From the NCBI GenBank assembly GCA_016234955.1, contig JACRNN010000259.1, forward strand, positions 1 to 6,375: a stretch of 6,375 nt of DNA, read 5' to 3'. The stretch is from Deltaproteobacteria bacterium (lineage in GTDB: Bacteria > Desulfobacterota > GWC2-55-46). Positions 1-5,730 of this stretch are shown here, piece after piece (position 1 is the stretch's first letter; every line of letters starts with the position of its first letter). Both the position numbers and the translations under genes were made by a program. Below the pieces are notes generated by a model that saw only the letters and a program-made list of their open reading frames with translations, was not told where the DNA came from and did not search any database.

Positions 1-318
1 CATCTGCACGGCCCTGCCTTCCTCGAACCCCTCCTCCCTGAATATCATGCCGAGCACCTTGCTTACCTCGCCCTGCTCCATGACATCAAAGACATGCCTC
101 GACATCAGGTCTATCGTAAGAGCGCTTCTGACCTTTTCCCCGGCGTATTTATCCTCGGAGAAGTTGTTGAACGGCAGTATCGCTATCTTTTTGATATACG
201 ATAAGTTCGCGCTCGGATTTATATATTTTACCGTCCCGCCTCCGCAACCCGCTATAACCGCAACCAGGACAAAAAGAAGGAGAAACCTGGTTACACTTGT
301 GATATTATTATACATCAT
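1..318 (-). CDS. Putative outer-membrane lipoprotein, CsgG/TolB-like N-terminal domain (3' end cut by window edge)
   Basis: The reading frame is open for 106 codons from ATG 318 to the window edge; no stop is reached. Residues 1-24 form a lipoprotein signal (hydrophobic RFLLLFVLVAV, then lipobox I-A-G-C) with Cys25 as the lipidated residue. Gly-Gly follows rather than Asp, so outer-membrane sorting is likely. After a short linker, KKIAILPFNNFSEDKYAG followed by a helix (EKVRSALTIDLMSRHVFDVM) and EQGEVSKVLG matches the first strand-helix-strand of CsgG/TolB-N-like envelope lipoproteins ('ILPF.N' then 'V.E..EV..VL'). A strong AGGAGG lies at 320-325. Two tandem ATGs (318 and 315) share the frame; 315 has the better spacing (4 nt against 1), so the true start may be 315. 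The role is not determined: relatives act in secretion-channel or surface-assembly systems. Confidence is high for a lipoprotein, moderate for the fold. Confidence 0.85.
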   Translation of the reverse strand, partial: MMYNNITSVTRFLLLFVLVAVIAGCGGGTVKYINPSANLSYIKKIAILPFNNFSEDKYAGEKVRSALTIDLMSRHVFDVMEQGEVSKVLGMIFREEGFEEGRAVQM

Positions 319-319
319 T

Positions 320-325
320 CCTCCT
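320..325 (-). promoter_or_regulatory. Shine-Dalgarno site of the CsgG-like lipoprotein
   Basis: A perfect AGGAGG on the minus strand lies just upstream of two tandem in-frame ATG codons at 318 and 315. The 4-nt gap to the ATG at 315 is more usual than the 1-nt gap to 318, so it favours the second ATG. Confidence 0.75.
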
Positions 326-373
326 GTCGTTGCAATGGGTTTTTGGCTGTCCGCGGCATTTTAAATAAAAAAT

Positions 374-425
374 GAACATGCATGGCGAGCGCATACCCCG
401 CAATTTGCTGCGGGGAGCTTCAACG
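374..425. repeat. Dispersed hairpin repeat, copy A
   Basis: The left block at 374-392 (GAACATGCATGGCGAGCGC) matches 5609-5627 at 16 of 19 positions. The right block at 405-425 matches 5671-5691 at 20 of 21 positions, ending in the identical GGGGAGCTTCAACG. Between them is a perfect 7-bp stem, CCCCGCA (396-402) with TGCGGGG (409-415), around a 6-nt loop. This copy lacks about 34 nt found between the blocks in copy B. No T-run follows on either strand, so it is not an obvious terminator. It looks like a REP-type or other dispersed intergenic element. Orientation is arbitrary. Confidence 0.7.
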
Positions 426-428
426 CTT

Positions 429-560
429 CCCGGGTTTGGAGCCTCTCGGGGTTTCAGAACATTACAAAATGAACCTCCGGGATTTAAAGCCCAAGGAGGT
501 TACAGAACGCTAAAACGGTGTGCCCTATCCGGGTTTAGCGCCACAATGGGGTCTTAAAAC
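429..560. repeat. Three degenerate tandem hairpin units, 48- and 51-nt period
   Basis: Units begin at 429, 477 and 528 and share the pattern CCGGG/TTT/GCC/GGGGT/AGAAC, with units 1 and 2 alike over about 42 nt. Each can fold with an outer stem and an inner GG(G)/(C)CC stem around a loop containing TTT. The outer stems differ in sequence but still pair: CCCG 429-432 with CGGG 447-450; AACCTCC 472-478 with GGAGGTT 495-501; CCCTAT 523-528 with ATGGGG 546-551 (one G-T pair). Both spacings are multiples of three, and the plus frame reads as a peptide repeat (PGF.A..G.RTL), but there is no ribosome binding site. There are no unique spacers, so it is not CRISPR. Confidence 0.6.
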
Positions 561-576
561 GACAAAAATCGAAAGT

Positions 577-605
577 ATTATAATCATTCCGGCCATTTTA
601 TGCAA
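577..605 (-). promoter_or_regulatory. Candidate sigma70-type promoter facing the CsgG-like lipoprotein
   Basis: On the minus strand a perfect TATAAT (577-582) lies 17 nt downstream of TTGCAT (600-605), which keeps only the TTG of the -35 consensus. Transcription would start near 570 and cross the hairpin units before reaching the lipoprotein gene. The segment is AT-rich, so a chance match is possible. TATAAT also occurs on the plus strand at 579-584, but no plus-strand gene follows it. Confidence 0.35.
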
Positions 606-672
606 TATTTTTATATCCGCTCCGGACCGCCTGCATATAATATCCAAAAGGTCGATTTTCAGGATGATTTAC

Positions 673-694
673 CCTTGGCCGCCTCCAGCCAAGG
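673..694 (-). terminator. Hairpin directly after the barrel gene, possible terminator
   Basis: CCTTGGC (673-679) pairs perfectly with GCCAAGG (688-694) around an 8-nt loop, starting 2 nt after the TGA stop of the barrel gene. On the minus strand it is followed by GTAAATC, not a real T-run, so intrinsic termination would be weak. It may instead protect the mRNA 3' end. Confidence 0.45.
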
Positions 695-696
695 AA

Positions 697-2820
697 TCAG
701 AATCTTAAAGACGCCCTTGCAAAGACGGTGTCTGAGTCGCTCTTGGTCGCGCCCGTAGACTTGGTGCGTGAGTAGCCTACGAACATCGTCATCTTCGTTA
801 TCGGGGTCCAGCTGAAGGTGGCGCCCATGTTCTCGGTGTCCTTGCCGAGGCCGAACCTGGCGTCCATCTGGATAGTCCTGGTCGGGAGCCACGTTACCGA
901 ATAGCTCTGGGTCGTGTCGGGCTCGAAGCTGTAGACCGCCGAGAAATATATCTTCCTCGTCGGCGTGTACGAGAAGGATGCGTTCACGGTCTTGCCCGTA
1001 GAGGAGGTCGTTTCGCCGTCCTTTTTGGTGCCGGTTGTGTAATAGGTGGTATTTAAGACGATGGACAGGTCCTTCCACGGCAACAGGTTCAGGTTCGCGT
1101 AGTGGTTCCAGGAGTCGGATACCGAATTGTCGGTGTAGCTCTTGGTATCGCTGAAGTTGCTGCCCACGCCGAGGTCCATCCCCCTGTATAAGTTCATGAA
1201 CAGGTTGCCGCCCACGCTCTGGGTAGCGCTGGAGTCCGCGCCGTTAAGGAGGTTGTTGATATGGCTGTAGTTTACGTTCCCCGTCAGCGTGGGGAGCGGA
1301 TTGGTGGCCAACGTAAGGGTGTAGCTGTTGACGACGGTGTCGTTTGAGGTGACGGTCGTGGTCCCCTGCGTGGAGCTGTTCGTCGACGTCGTATACGACG
1401 TCGACACCGTCAGGTACTTCTGCCAGGCTATATAGTTCAGGTTCACCCCGTGGTTCATGGTCGAGGAATCGCTGTTGTTGATCCCCTGGGTCGTGTGGTC
1501 GTAGTTGAGGTTGTAGCCCATACTGAGCCTCGCAAACGGGTTATAGGCCATATTGAACCCGAAGAACTCCCTGTTGACGGTGTACTTGATCTCCTCCACC
1601 GGCGTGGAGGTGACATAACCGAGGGCCTGTATTTCCGTCACATATATATCCGGCACGCCCTGCGGGGAGCTCAAATTCACCACCTTGAAGTACTTGGCGC
1701 TCGTCTCGGTAAAGGTGAAGACGAACCTGCTCAAGGTATCGTCAAAGGTCGGGGATATGGCGCCGAGCGACGTCCAAGCCGTTCCGTCGTCGCTCTTGTA
1801 GAGCTCGAAGTTGAAGTTCGAGTTCGTGGACATCACGTTGTTCGTGATGTTGCTGGCGTCCGTCTTTATGTAAAGCAGTATCTTCGCGACGCTCTGCGCG
1901 CTCTGCAGCTGGACGCCGATATTCTGGAAGCTCGTGTTAAGGGTTATGTTGGTGGCGCCGTCCGCGGCCTTTGCGGCGGTATTGGTATCGTTGTCTATGA
2001 GCGAGTTGCCGTAGCTGACTTCGAGAGCGCCGGTGGCGGCGTTAGGATTGTTCTTGTAAAGGCCGTTTACCGCGGTAAAGGTCTGCTCAAACCTTGTCGC
2101 ACCGGCCAGGGACGTGTTCGTGACCTCGGACCAGCTGTACCCCATGTTAACGCTCGCCCTCAACTTCTTGTCGAGAAAGTACCTCGTCATGTCCACCGAG
2201 CCCGTATGGGTGGGGGACTCCATCTTGGTCTGGGTCACCCTGTCCTCGGTGTTCTGCAGGTTGAACGAGTAGTTCAGCCGGGTATCGGTCTCCAACGGGG
2301 TAAGGCCGTAAGTGGAGTTGAACCCCAGGTTCGTGGAGACGTTGTCTATTTTATGCGGCGTCAGGTAGTCCTGGTTGGCAAATCGGTTGTAGAACAACCC
2401 CAGCGAAGGCCACTTATCCGACGGCAGTGAAAAGGCGGCATTGAGGTTGGACGAGGCCAGCCTGCTGCTCTCCGACGGCGCTATGTCGGTCCTTGTGTAG
2501 TTGAAGGTGAAGTAATACATGGTGGGCGGGGAGTAGTTCAGCGTGAACGTCGGGTAGATGGACTCCGTATGCGCCCCGTTGGTGTCCGTCTCCGTTATCC
2601 TCGCGTCCGCGCGGAACGTTATGGTGTCGGTAAGCCGCTTGGAGAGGCCTACGGTGTAGCCCTGTATGAAGCTCCTGGAGTCCGAGGACGACGTGTCGGT
2701 GGTCGTTGTGGTCTTCTGGTAGTTCAAATCCACCAGGCCGTACATCTCGGAGAGGGCGGCGGCCGGGGTCAAAAGAATGAAAACACACAGTCCTGGGAGA
2801 AGCGCGCGGAGTTTTTTCAT
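697..2820 (-). CDS. Outer-membrane beta-barrel protein with an inserted F5/8 type C-like domain
   Basis: The 707-aa protein has a Sec signal peptide (MKKLRALLPG, hydrophobic core, A-A-A-L-S, cleavage likely near residue 24). Residues 25-250 and 410-707 are runs of alternating polar and aromatic/hydrophobic residues, rich in Thr, Ser, Asn and Tyr with repeated N-Y-S/T-type strands and short turns, typical of an outer-membrane barrel. The C-terminus (VFARASLRF) ends in Phe, the usual BAM recognition signal. Residues about 255-402 break the pattern and resemble an F5/8 type C (discoidin-like) domain. There are no CxxCH haem motifs, so a cytochrome conduit is not indicated. The ATG follows the stop of the propeller lipoprotein by 1 nt with no clear ribosome binding site, so translation is probably coupled. 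The composition is close to that of large uncharacterised barrels in Deltaproteobacteria, including those linked to exopolysaccharide loci; the exact family and substrate are unknown. Confidence 0.88.
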   Translation of the reverse strand: MKKLRALLPGLCVFILLTPAAALSEMYGLVDLNYQKTTTTTDTSSSDSRSFIQGYTVGLSKRLTDTITFRADARITETDTNGAHTESIYPTFTLNYSPPTMYYFTFNYTRTDIAPSESSRLASSNLNAAFSLPSDKWPSLGLFYNRFANQDYLTPHKIDNVSTNLGFNSTYGLTPLETDTRLNYSFNLQNTEDRVTQTKMESPTHTGSVDMTRYFLDKKLRASVNMGYSWSEVTNTSLAGATRFEQTFTAVNGLYKNNPNAATGALEVSYGNSLIDNDTNTAAKAADGATNITLNTSFQNIGVQLQSAQSVAKILLYIKTDASNITNNVMSTNSNFNFELYKSDDGTAWTSLGAISPTFDDTLSRFVFTFTETSAKYFKVVNLSSPQGVPDIYVTEIQALGYVTSTPVEEIKYTVNREFFGFNMAYNPFARLSMGYNLNYDHTTQGINNSDSSTMNHGVNLNYIAWQKYLTVSTSYTTSTNSSTQGTTTVTSNDTVVNSYTLTLATNPLPTLTGNVNYSHINNLLNGADSSATQSVGGNLFMNLYRGMDLGVGSNFSDTKSYTDNSVSDSWNHYANLNLLPWKDLSIVLNTTYYTTGTKKDGETTSSTGKTVNASFSYTPTRKIYFSAVYSFEPDTTQSYSVTWLPTRTIQMDARFGLGKDTENMGATFSWTPITKMTMFVGYSRTKSTGATKSDSDTVFARASLRF
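1382..1405. repeat. Perfect 24-bp palindrome inside the barrel gene
   Basis: The 12 bases GTCGACGTCGTA are followed at once by their reverse complement TACGACGTCGAC, with no spacer and no mismatch. On the coding strand it encodes part of a Ser/Thr/Tyr-rich strand (VSTSYTTSTN) through TCG and ACG codons. It may come simply from this codon run, or be a protein-binding or cruciform-forming site. Confidence 0.7.
1615..2058 (-). other. F5/8 type C (discoidin-like) domain within the barrel protein
   Basis: This covers about residues 255-402 of the 707-aa barrel. Family-like features, in order, are N-x-LIDNDTNT near the N-terminus (compare the common 'LIDGDT'), a strand pair NITLNTSFQNIGVQLQ, VAKILLYIKTD, then FELYKSDDGTAWTSLG (the 'v..S.DG..W' strand), FVFTFTETSAKYFKVVNLSS ('aRYvRi') and DIYVTEIQALGY ('..l.Ei...g'). 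The family is a jelly-roll fold that often binds glycans or lipids. The aromatic residue expected after the LIDxDT motif is replaced by Ala-rich sequence, so ligand binding may differ. The boundaries are estimates by eye. Confidence 0.65.
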
Positions 2821-2821
2821 A

Positions 2822-4261
2822 TCAACGGTCTGAAAGCACGATGGAGTAAGGGTTCTTCCCCACGTACAGTTTCGTTATCATCTTCTCCCCTATCGGCTCG
2901 ACCAGGGAGACCGTGCCGTCGGAGTAATTCGCCACGTACAGGCGGTTCCTCTTCTCGTCTCCGGCCATGGCAATGGGGCCTCCCCCGGCCTTTATGGTCC
3001 TCGTCATCACGTCAAGCGAGCTTATGAACGTGATGGAGTCGGCGGTGGCGTTGGCTATATACAGCCTGCCGTCGAAGGCCCTGGTCCCCCTTGCCGGCGG
3101 GTCGGTCAGCGCGATCGTGGAGGTTACCCTCCGGAGCGACGGAGAGACGACCGATATGTTGTATGAGCCCTCGTTAAGGACGTAGAGCTTATCCTTGCCG
3201 AGGATTATGCCCATGGGCCTCTTGTCCACCGGTATCTGGGATGAGACCGTGTCGTCCGAGGTCCTGATGACGGTCAGGTTGTTCGAGCGCTCATTGGCCA
3301 CATAGACCTCCCTGCGCGACGTATCCGCCGCGATAGCCGAGGGGAGCGTGCCGACGGGGACCGTTTTTATCACCCTTTTGGAGGACGTGCTTACCACGGT
3401 CACGTCGTTGGACATCCTGTTTATTATGTAGAGCTTTCCGTCTATGGACGTCGGGCTGTCGGGCATGAATACGGCGTCGGTGGGCTTGAGCCCCACCATG
3501 AGCGGTATCGTTTCGATAACGCTCAACTGGGCGGTATCTATGACGGAAATGGTCCTTGCGCCCGAGTTGACGACGTAGAGGAGGTCCTGGGTGGCGTTGA
3601 GCGCCATGCCTTCCGGGGTTTCATCCACCGTTATGGCCCCGATGACGCGCTCCAGGCTCCTGTCTATGACGGAGACGTAATCGGACCCGCTGTTGGAGAC
3701 GAAGACAAGGAGCGACCTTGAGGACGGCGTCTGTGCCTCGGCGGCTACGGCGGGGGCGAACCTGTACCCCTTTTCAACGGAGGCGTCCGGGTCCCAGGCC
3801 AGAGAGACAACGGCGCTCTGCCTGGGGCCGAGGCTTATCATCTCCTTTATGAAGATTTCGCGTTCAATGGCGAGGCTCGCGCGGCCTTCGGCCCTCTTTA
3901 TCGACGCCTTGGACAGCCCTATCCTTATGCCCCTGTAGGCCGCCGGCTCCACCATAGCCTCCTTGAGCAGTATCTGGCCGGCGGCGAGCGTCAGGGCGTT
4001 TACCTCTATCGGGCCGGAGGCGGCATGGACGGTCCTGCCGTCAACGGTCTCCAGGGTTATATCGGATATGGTGAAGTCGACGTCCGGCGGGTTTGAGGAG
4101 GTGGAGTGCATGTAGAGGAGCAGCCTTGCCGAACCGGCAGGATACTGCCTTTTCCCCTCGACGAGCATCATTTCGCATGAAGTCAGGAGGAAGAGGGATA
4201 TCAGGAGGACAAAACCTGAAATCTTTATCCACGCATCACGGTTTGAGAGATGACGAGACAA
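2822..4261 (-). CDS. Lipoprotein with DUF4382-like domain and seven-bladed YVTN beta-propeller
   Basis: The 479-aa product starts with a lipoprotein signal (ISGFVLLISLFLLTSC, Cys29; Glu follows, so outer-membrane retention is likely). Residues about 42-160 resemble DUF4382 (SARLLLYMHSTSS, DITLETVDG, then AAYRGIRIGL), a beta-sandwich common in envelope lipoproteins. Residues 184-479 contain seven repeats of about 40 residues of the form LYVxN-xSxxxVSVID-x-VIxTIxV-xxxPxxI, beginning near 184, 227, 276, 318, 358, 399 and 440: a complete propeller of the YVTN type. The start is TTG at 4261: AGAGG sits 5 nt upstream (4267-4271), an in-frame stop lies not far upstream, and the next Met (residue 31) would remove the signal peptide. 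It is the first gene of an operon with the barrel protein, which starts 1 nt after its TGA. Propellers of this type usually act as protein- or ligand-binding scaffolds; enzyme activity is not indicated. Confidence 0.9.
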   Translation of the reverse strand: MSRHLSNRDAWIKISGFVLLISLFLLTSCEMMLVEGKRQYPAGSARLLLYMHSTSSNPPDVDFTISDITLETVDGRTVHAASGPIEVNALTLAAGQILLKEAMVEPAAYRGIRIGLSKASIKRAEGRASLAIEREIFIKEMISLGPRQSAVVSLAWDPDASVEKGYRFAPAVAAEAQTPSSRSLLVFVSNSGSDYVSVIDRSLERVIGAITVDETPEGMALNATQDLLYVVNSGARTISVIDTAQLSVIETIPLMVGLKPTDAVFMPDSPTSIDGKLYIINRMSNDVTVVSTSSKRVIKTVPVGTLPSAIAADTSRREVYVANERSNNLTVIRTSDDTVSSQIPVDKRPMGIILGKDKLYVLNEGSYNISVVSPSLRRVTSTIALTDPPARGTRAFDGRLYIANATADSITFISSLDVMTRTIKAGGGPIAMAGDEKRNRLYVANYSDGTVSLVEPIGEKMITKLYVGKNPYSIVLSDR

Positions 4262-4266
4262 AACGA

Positions 4267-4271
4267 CCTCT
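4267..4271 (-). promoter_or_regulatory. Shine-Dalgarno site that fixes the TTG start of the propeller lipoprotein
   Basis: AGAGG on the minus strand lies 5 nt before TTG 4261. No ATG or GTG in this frame would keep the signal peptide, so this site decides the start. Confidence 0.65.
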
Positions 4272-4297
4272 TGAAATTTTTTATTTAGGTTTGGACA

Positions 4298-4326
4298 ACT
4301 CTACACAAATCCGCCTCGATTTTCAA
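4298..4326 (-). promoter_or_regulatory. Sigma70-type promoter of the lipoprotein-barrel operon
   Basis: On the minus strand TTGAAA (4321-4326, 5 of 6 to the -35 consensus) is followed after exactly 17 nt by TAGAGT (4298-4303, 4 of 6 to TATAAT). Transcription would start near 4291, giving a leader of about 30 nt that carries the AGAGG site. It lies just beyond the T-run of the terminator of the gene upstream, a compact terminator-promoter junction. Confidence 0.6.
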
Positions 4327-4329
4327 GAC

Positions 4330-4368
4330 AAAAAGGGCTGTGAACCCCGCGGGGCCCGCTAAAGCCCT
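4330..4368 (-). terminator. Intrinsic terminator of the TPR gene
   Basis: Read on the minus strand, AGGGCT (4363-4368) pairs with AGCCCT (4334-4339), and the last T begins a run of five T (4330-4334). The interior is very GC-rich (GCGGGCCCCGC and CCCCGCGGGG can pair further). It lies about 77 nt after the stop of the TPR gene and separates it from the lipoprotein operon. Confidence 0.75.
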
Positions 4369-4444
4369 CAGAGATTACGGAACATTAAAAGACAACCCGC
4401 TTCTTTCGCAGACCGCGGCAGGGCATGCGCCCGGTCCATTCCTG

Positions 4445-5476
4445 TCATGCGAGGCAGAGCGGAAGCGCCCCGGGGCCTTTCTTCATCGCGCTCAAGACCT
4501 CCTTTGCGTAGCGCTTTTCGACCTTCAAGGCGAGCCCCGACGATATCTCAAGGGCGTCCTTTATCATTTTAAGCCCCTTTTCCCGGTCATTTGCAAAGAC
4601 CGACTGGCCCTCGGAGAGCAGGCAGTAGACAAGCCCCCTCTTATCCCCGGTCTGCTTGAAGAGCCTTTTCGCCTCTTCGAAGCCGGCCATTGCAACGGCG
4701 TGCCTGCCGAGCATCTGCAGGGAACTGCCCTCTCCCCAGAGCGTATAGGCGTAACTGACCCTGTCGCCAATCCTGCGGTACCTCTGCTTCGCCTTCCTGA
4801 AGTACTCGAGCGACCCCTTGTAATCCCCCCTCATCCTCATGGAATTGGCTATGCCGCAGTACGAGTACGCGGCCCCGAAGGTATCTTTGACGGCCATGAA
4901 TACCCTGTTCGCCTCGCTGTAGCACCTGCGGGAGTCCCGGGGCCTGCCCATGACGCGGTACGCGCCCCCGAGGCCGGTGAGGCAATATCCGACCCCGCTC
5001 CTGTCATGCAGGAGCGAGAAGATCCTCCTGGCCTCCTTGAACCCCTTTACCGCGCCCTCGATGTCGCCTTTGAGCCTCAAGGCGCCGGAGCGCGCCCAGA
5101 GGGCGAAGGCCGTGCCGGCCCTGTCCTTACTCATCCTGAAACCACGCAGGCATCCATCGAATATGGAGAGCGCCTTCTTATGCTCCCCTGATGCGCGCAA
5201 CGACAGGCCGAGCCCGACAAGGGCGTCAAGTGCGCCCCGCGCGTCGTCTTCGCCGAGCGCATGCCTGTAGGCCCGCGTATAACACCTGCCGGCCTTTGCG
5301 AACTCGCCGACCATCCTGTACGTATCCCCGAGCGCGAAGAGGCACTCCCTCTTGAGCCCCCTGTCCTTCTTCGCCAGCCTCATGGCCTTGAGATAGAGGG
5401 GGATCGCATCGAGAAACTTCGATAGTCCCCTCTTTTTCTCGGCCATCTCAAATAGTCTGTTCGCTGAATATGCCAT
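4445..5476 (-). CDS. Tetratricopeptide-repeat (TPR) protein, cytoplasmic
   Basis: With the start chosen here the product has 343 residues and is almost wholly TPR. The turn residue between helices A and B (VGEF, SGEH, KGDI, MGRP, RGDY, LGRH) recurs at residues 57, 97, 137, 177, 217 and 257, an exact 40-residue period. A partial repeat precedes these and a more divergent one (residues about 281-325) ends the array. The pattern G-x-A-x-x-L-x-x-x-G, G-x-x-x-x-A-x-x-x-F, D-x-x-G is that of MalT/LGN-like 40-residue TPRs, which form binding superhelices. There is no signal peptide, transmembrane segment or fused enzyme or DNA-binding domain. The frame is open back to a TTG at 5500, but the promoter -10 box lies at 5500-5505, so transcription would begin near 5493 and exclude it. 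ATG 5482 and ATG 5476 remain; 5476 has GTGGA about 5 nt upstream. It is a single-gene transcript, divergent from nadE. The partner is unknown. Confidence 0.87.
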   Translation of the reverse strand: MAYSANRLFEMAEKKRGLSKFLDAIPLYLKAMRLAKKDRGLKRECLFALGDTYRMVGEFAKAGRCYTRAYRHALGEDDARGALDALVGLGLSLRASGEHKKALSIFDGCLRGFRMSKDRAGTAFALWARSGALRLKGDIEGAVKGFKEARRIFSLLHDRSGVGYCLTGLGGAYRVMGRPRDSRRCYSEANRVFMAVKDTFGAAYSYCGIANSMRMRGDYKGSLEYFRKAKQRYRRIGDRVSYAYTLWGEGSSLQMLGRHAVAMAGFEEAKRLFKQTGDKRGLVYCLLSEGQSVFANDREKGLKMIKDALEISSGLALKVEKRYAKEVLSAMKKGPGALPLCLA

Positions 5477-5499
5477 CGGCATCCACTGAAACCATCGCA

Positions 5500-5529
5500 A
5501 TCATAATTCTTATCGGCGGAAAATGTAAA
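5500..5529 (-). promoter_or_regulatory. Sigma70-type promoter of the TPR gene
   Basis: On the minus strand TTTACA (5524-5529, 5 of 6) is followed after 18 nt by TATGAT (5500-5505, 5 of 6). The start point near 5493 leaves a leader of only 11-17 nt before the two candidate ATG codons and argues against the upstream TTG as start codon. Confidence 0.6.
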
Positions 5530-5536
5530 GAGTTAA

Positions 5537-5564
5537 TTGACATTTCCCCGGCAAACGATAAAGT
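5537..5564 (+). promoter_or_regulatory. Candidate plus-strand promoter toward nadE
   Basis: A perfect TTGACA (5537-5542) is followed after 16 nt by TAAAGT (5559-5564, 4 of 6). It lies back to back with the TPR promoter. It would give nadE a leader of about 160 nt that includes repeat copy B. It competes with a nearer candidate at 5695-5723. Confidence 0.4.
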
Positions 5565-5608
5565 CCCGGCTCCTGTCCCGCTCCGGACGATTCCCGCCTG
5601 GCCCGGCT

Positions 5609-5691
5609 GAACGTGCATAGCGAGCGAATAGAAATAGATACTTCCTTATATGTCGAAGATTAAGCGCGGCTTGCCGCGGGGAGCTTCAACG
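5609..5691. repeat. Dispersed hairpin repeat, copy B
   Basis: The left block at 5609-5627 (GAACGTGCATAGCGAGCGA) and right block at 5671-5691 match copy A (374-425) at 16 of 19 and 20 of 21 positions. The hairpin here is CGCGG (5665-5669) with CCGCG (5674-5678) around CTTG, so the 5' arm differs from copy A while pairing is kept. About 34 nt of AT-rich DNA between the left block and the hairpin is missing from copy A. It lies between the divergent TPR and nadE genes. Confidence 0.7.
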
Positions 5692-5694
5692 GAC

Positions 5695-5723
5695 TTTACA
5701 CTCAGCCGCCATTTTGTTAATCT
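5695..5723 (+). promoter_or_regulatory. Candidate leaderless promoter of nadE
   Basis: TTTACA (5695-5700, 5 of 6) is followed after 17 nt by TAATCT (5718-5723), which fits TANNNT but only 3 of 6 of TATAAT. The ATG at 5731 lies 7 nt past the -10 box, where transcription would begin, and no Shine-Dalgarno precedes it. That fits a leaderless mRNA, but the -10 match is weak. Confidence 0.35.
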
Positions 5724-5730
5724 CTATGCC

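Larger units (their letters stand above)
319..696. other. 378-base non-coding stretch with hairpin repeats and a candidate promoter
   Basis: I see no convincing gene here. Short frames exist (a 61-codon plus-strand frame at 372-557 and a 62-codon frame at 520-708), but neither has a ribosome binding site and both follow the repeats. From left to right the stretch holds the leader of the lipoprotein gene (319-373), a dispersed repeat with a GC-rich hairpin (374-425), three degenerate tandem hairpin units (429-560), an AT-rich segment with a candidate minus-strand promoter (577-605), and a hairpin right after the stop of the barrel gene (673-694). If the promoter is real, the repeats would lie in a roughly 250-nt leader of the lipoprotein mRNA. 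Confidence 0.6.

Noticed and set aside
396..415. Intrinsic terminator
   Set aside because: The stem is strong, but neither strand has a T-run after it; the similarity to 5665-5691 makes a dispersed repeat the better reading.
372..557. A small plus-strand gene of 61 codons
   Set aside because: It has no ribosome binding site and follows the hairpin repeats; kept only as a finding, not called as a gene.
429..560. CRISPR array
   Set aside because: The units are degenerate, there are only three, they run on without unique spacers, and no cas gene is nearby.
429..560. Integron attC sites
   Set aside because: The motifs near the unit ends (CAGAAC, TAAAAC) do not fit the paired RYYYAAC/GTTRRRY core sites, and no integrase is present.
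1450..2430. A 326-codon plus-strand open frame opposite the barrel gene
   Set aside because: It reads as Arg/Val/Gly-rich low-information sequence, lies wholly antisense to a well-supported barrel gene with signal peptide and terminal Phe, and has no ribosome binding site or recognisable domain.
697..2820. Porin of a porin-cytochrome electron conduit (MtrB/PioB type)
   Set aside because: There are no CxxCH haem motifs in this protein or in either neighbour, and the inserted discoidin-like domain is not a feature of that family.
4340..5191. A 283-codon plus-strand open frame opposite the TPR gene
   Set aside because: It is Pro/Ala/Arg-rich and mirrors the codon bias of the TPR gene, whose exact 40-residue repeats show which strand codes.
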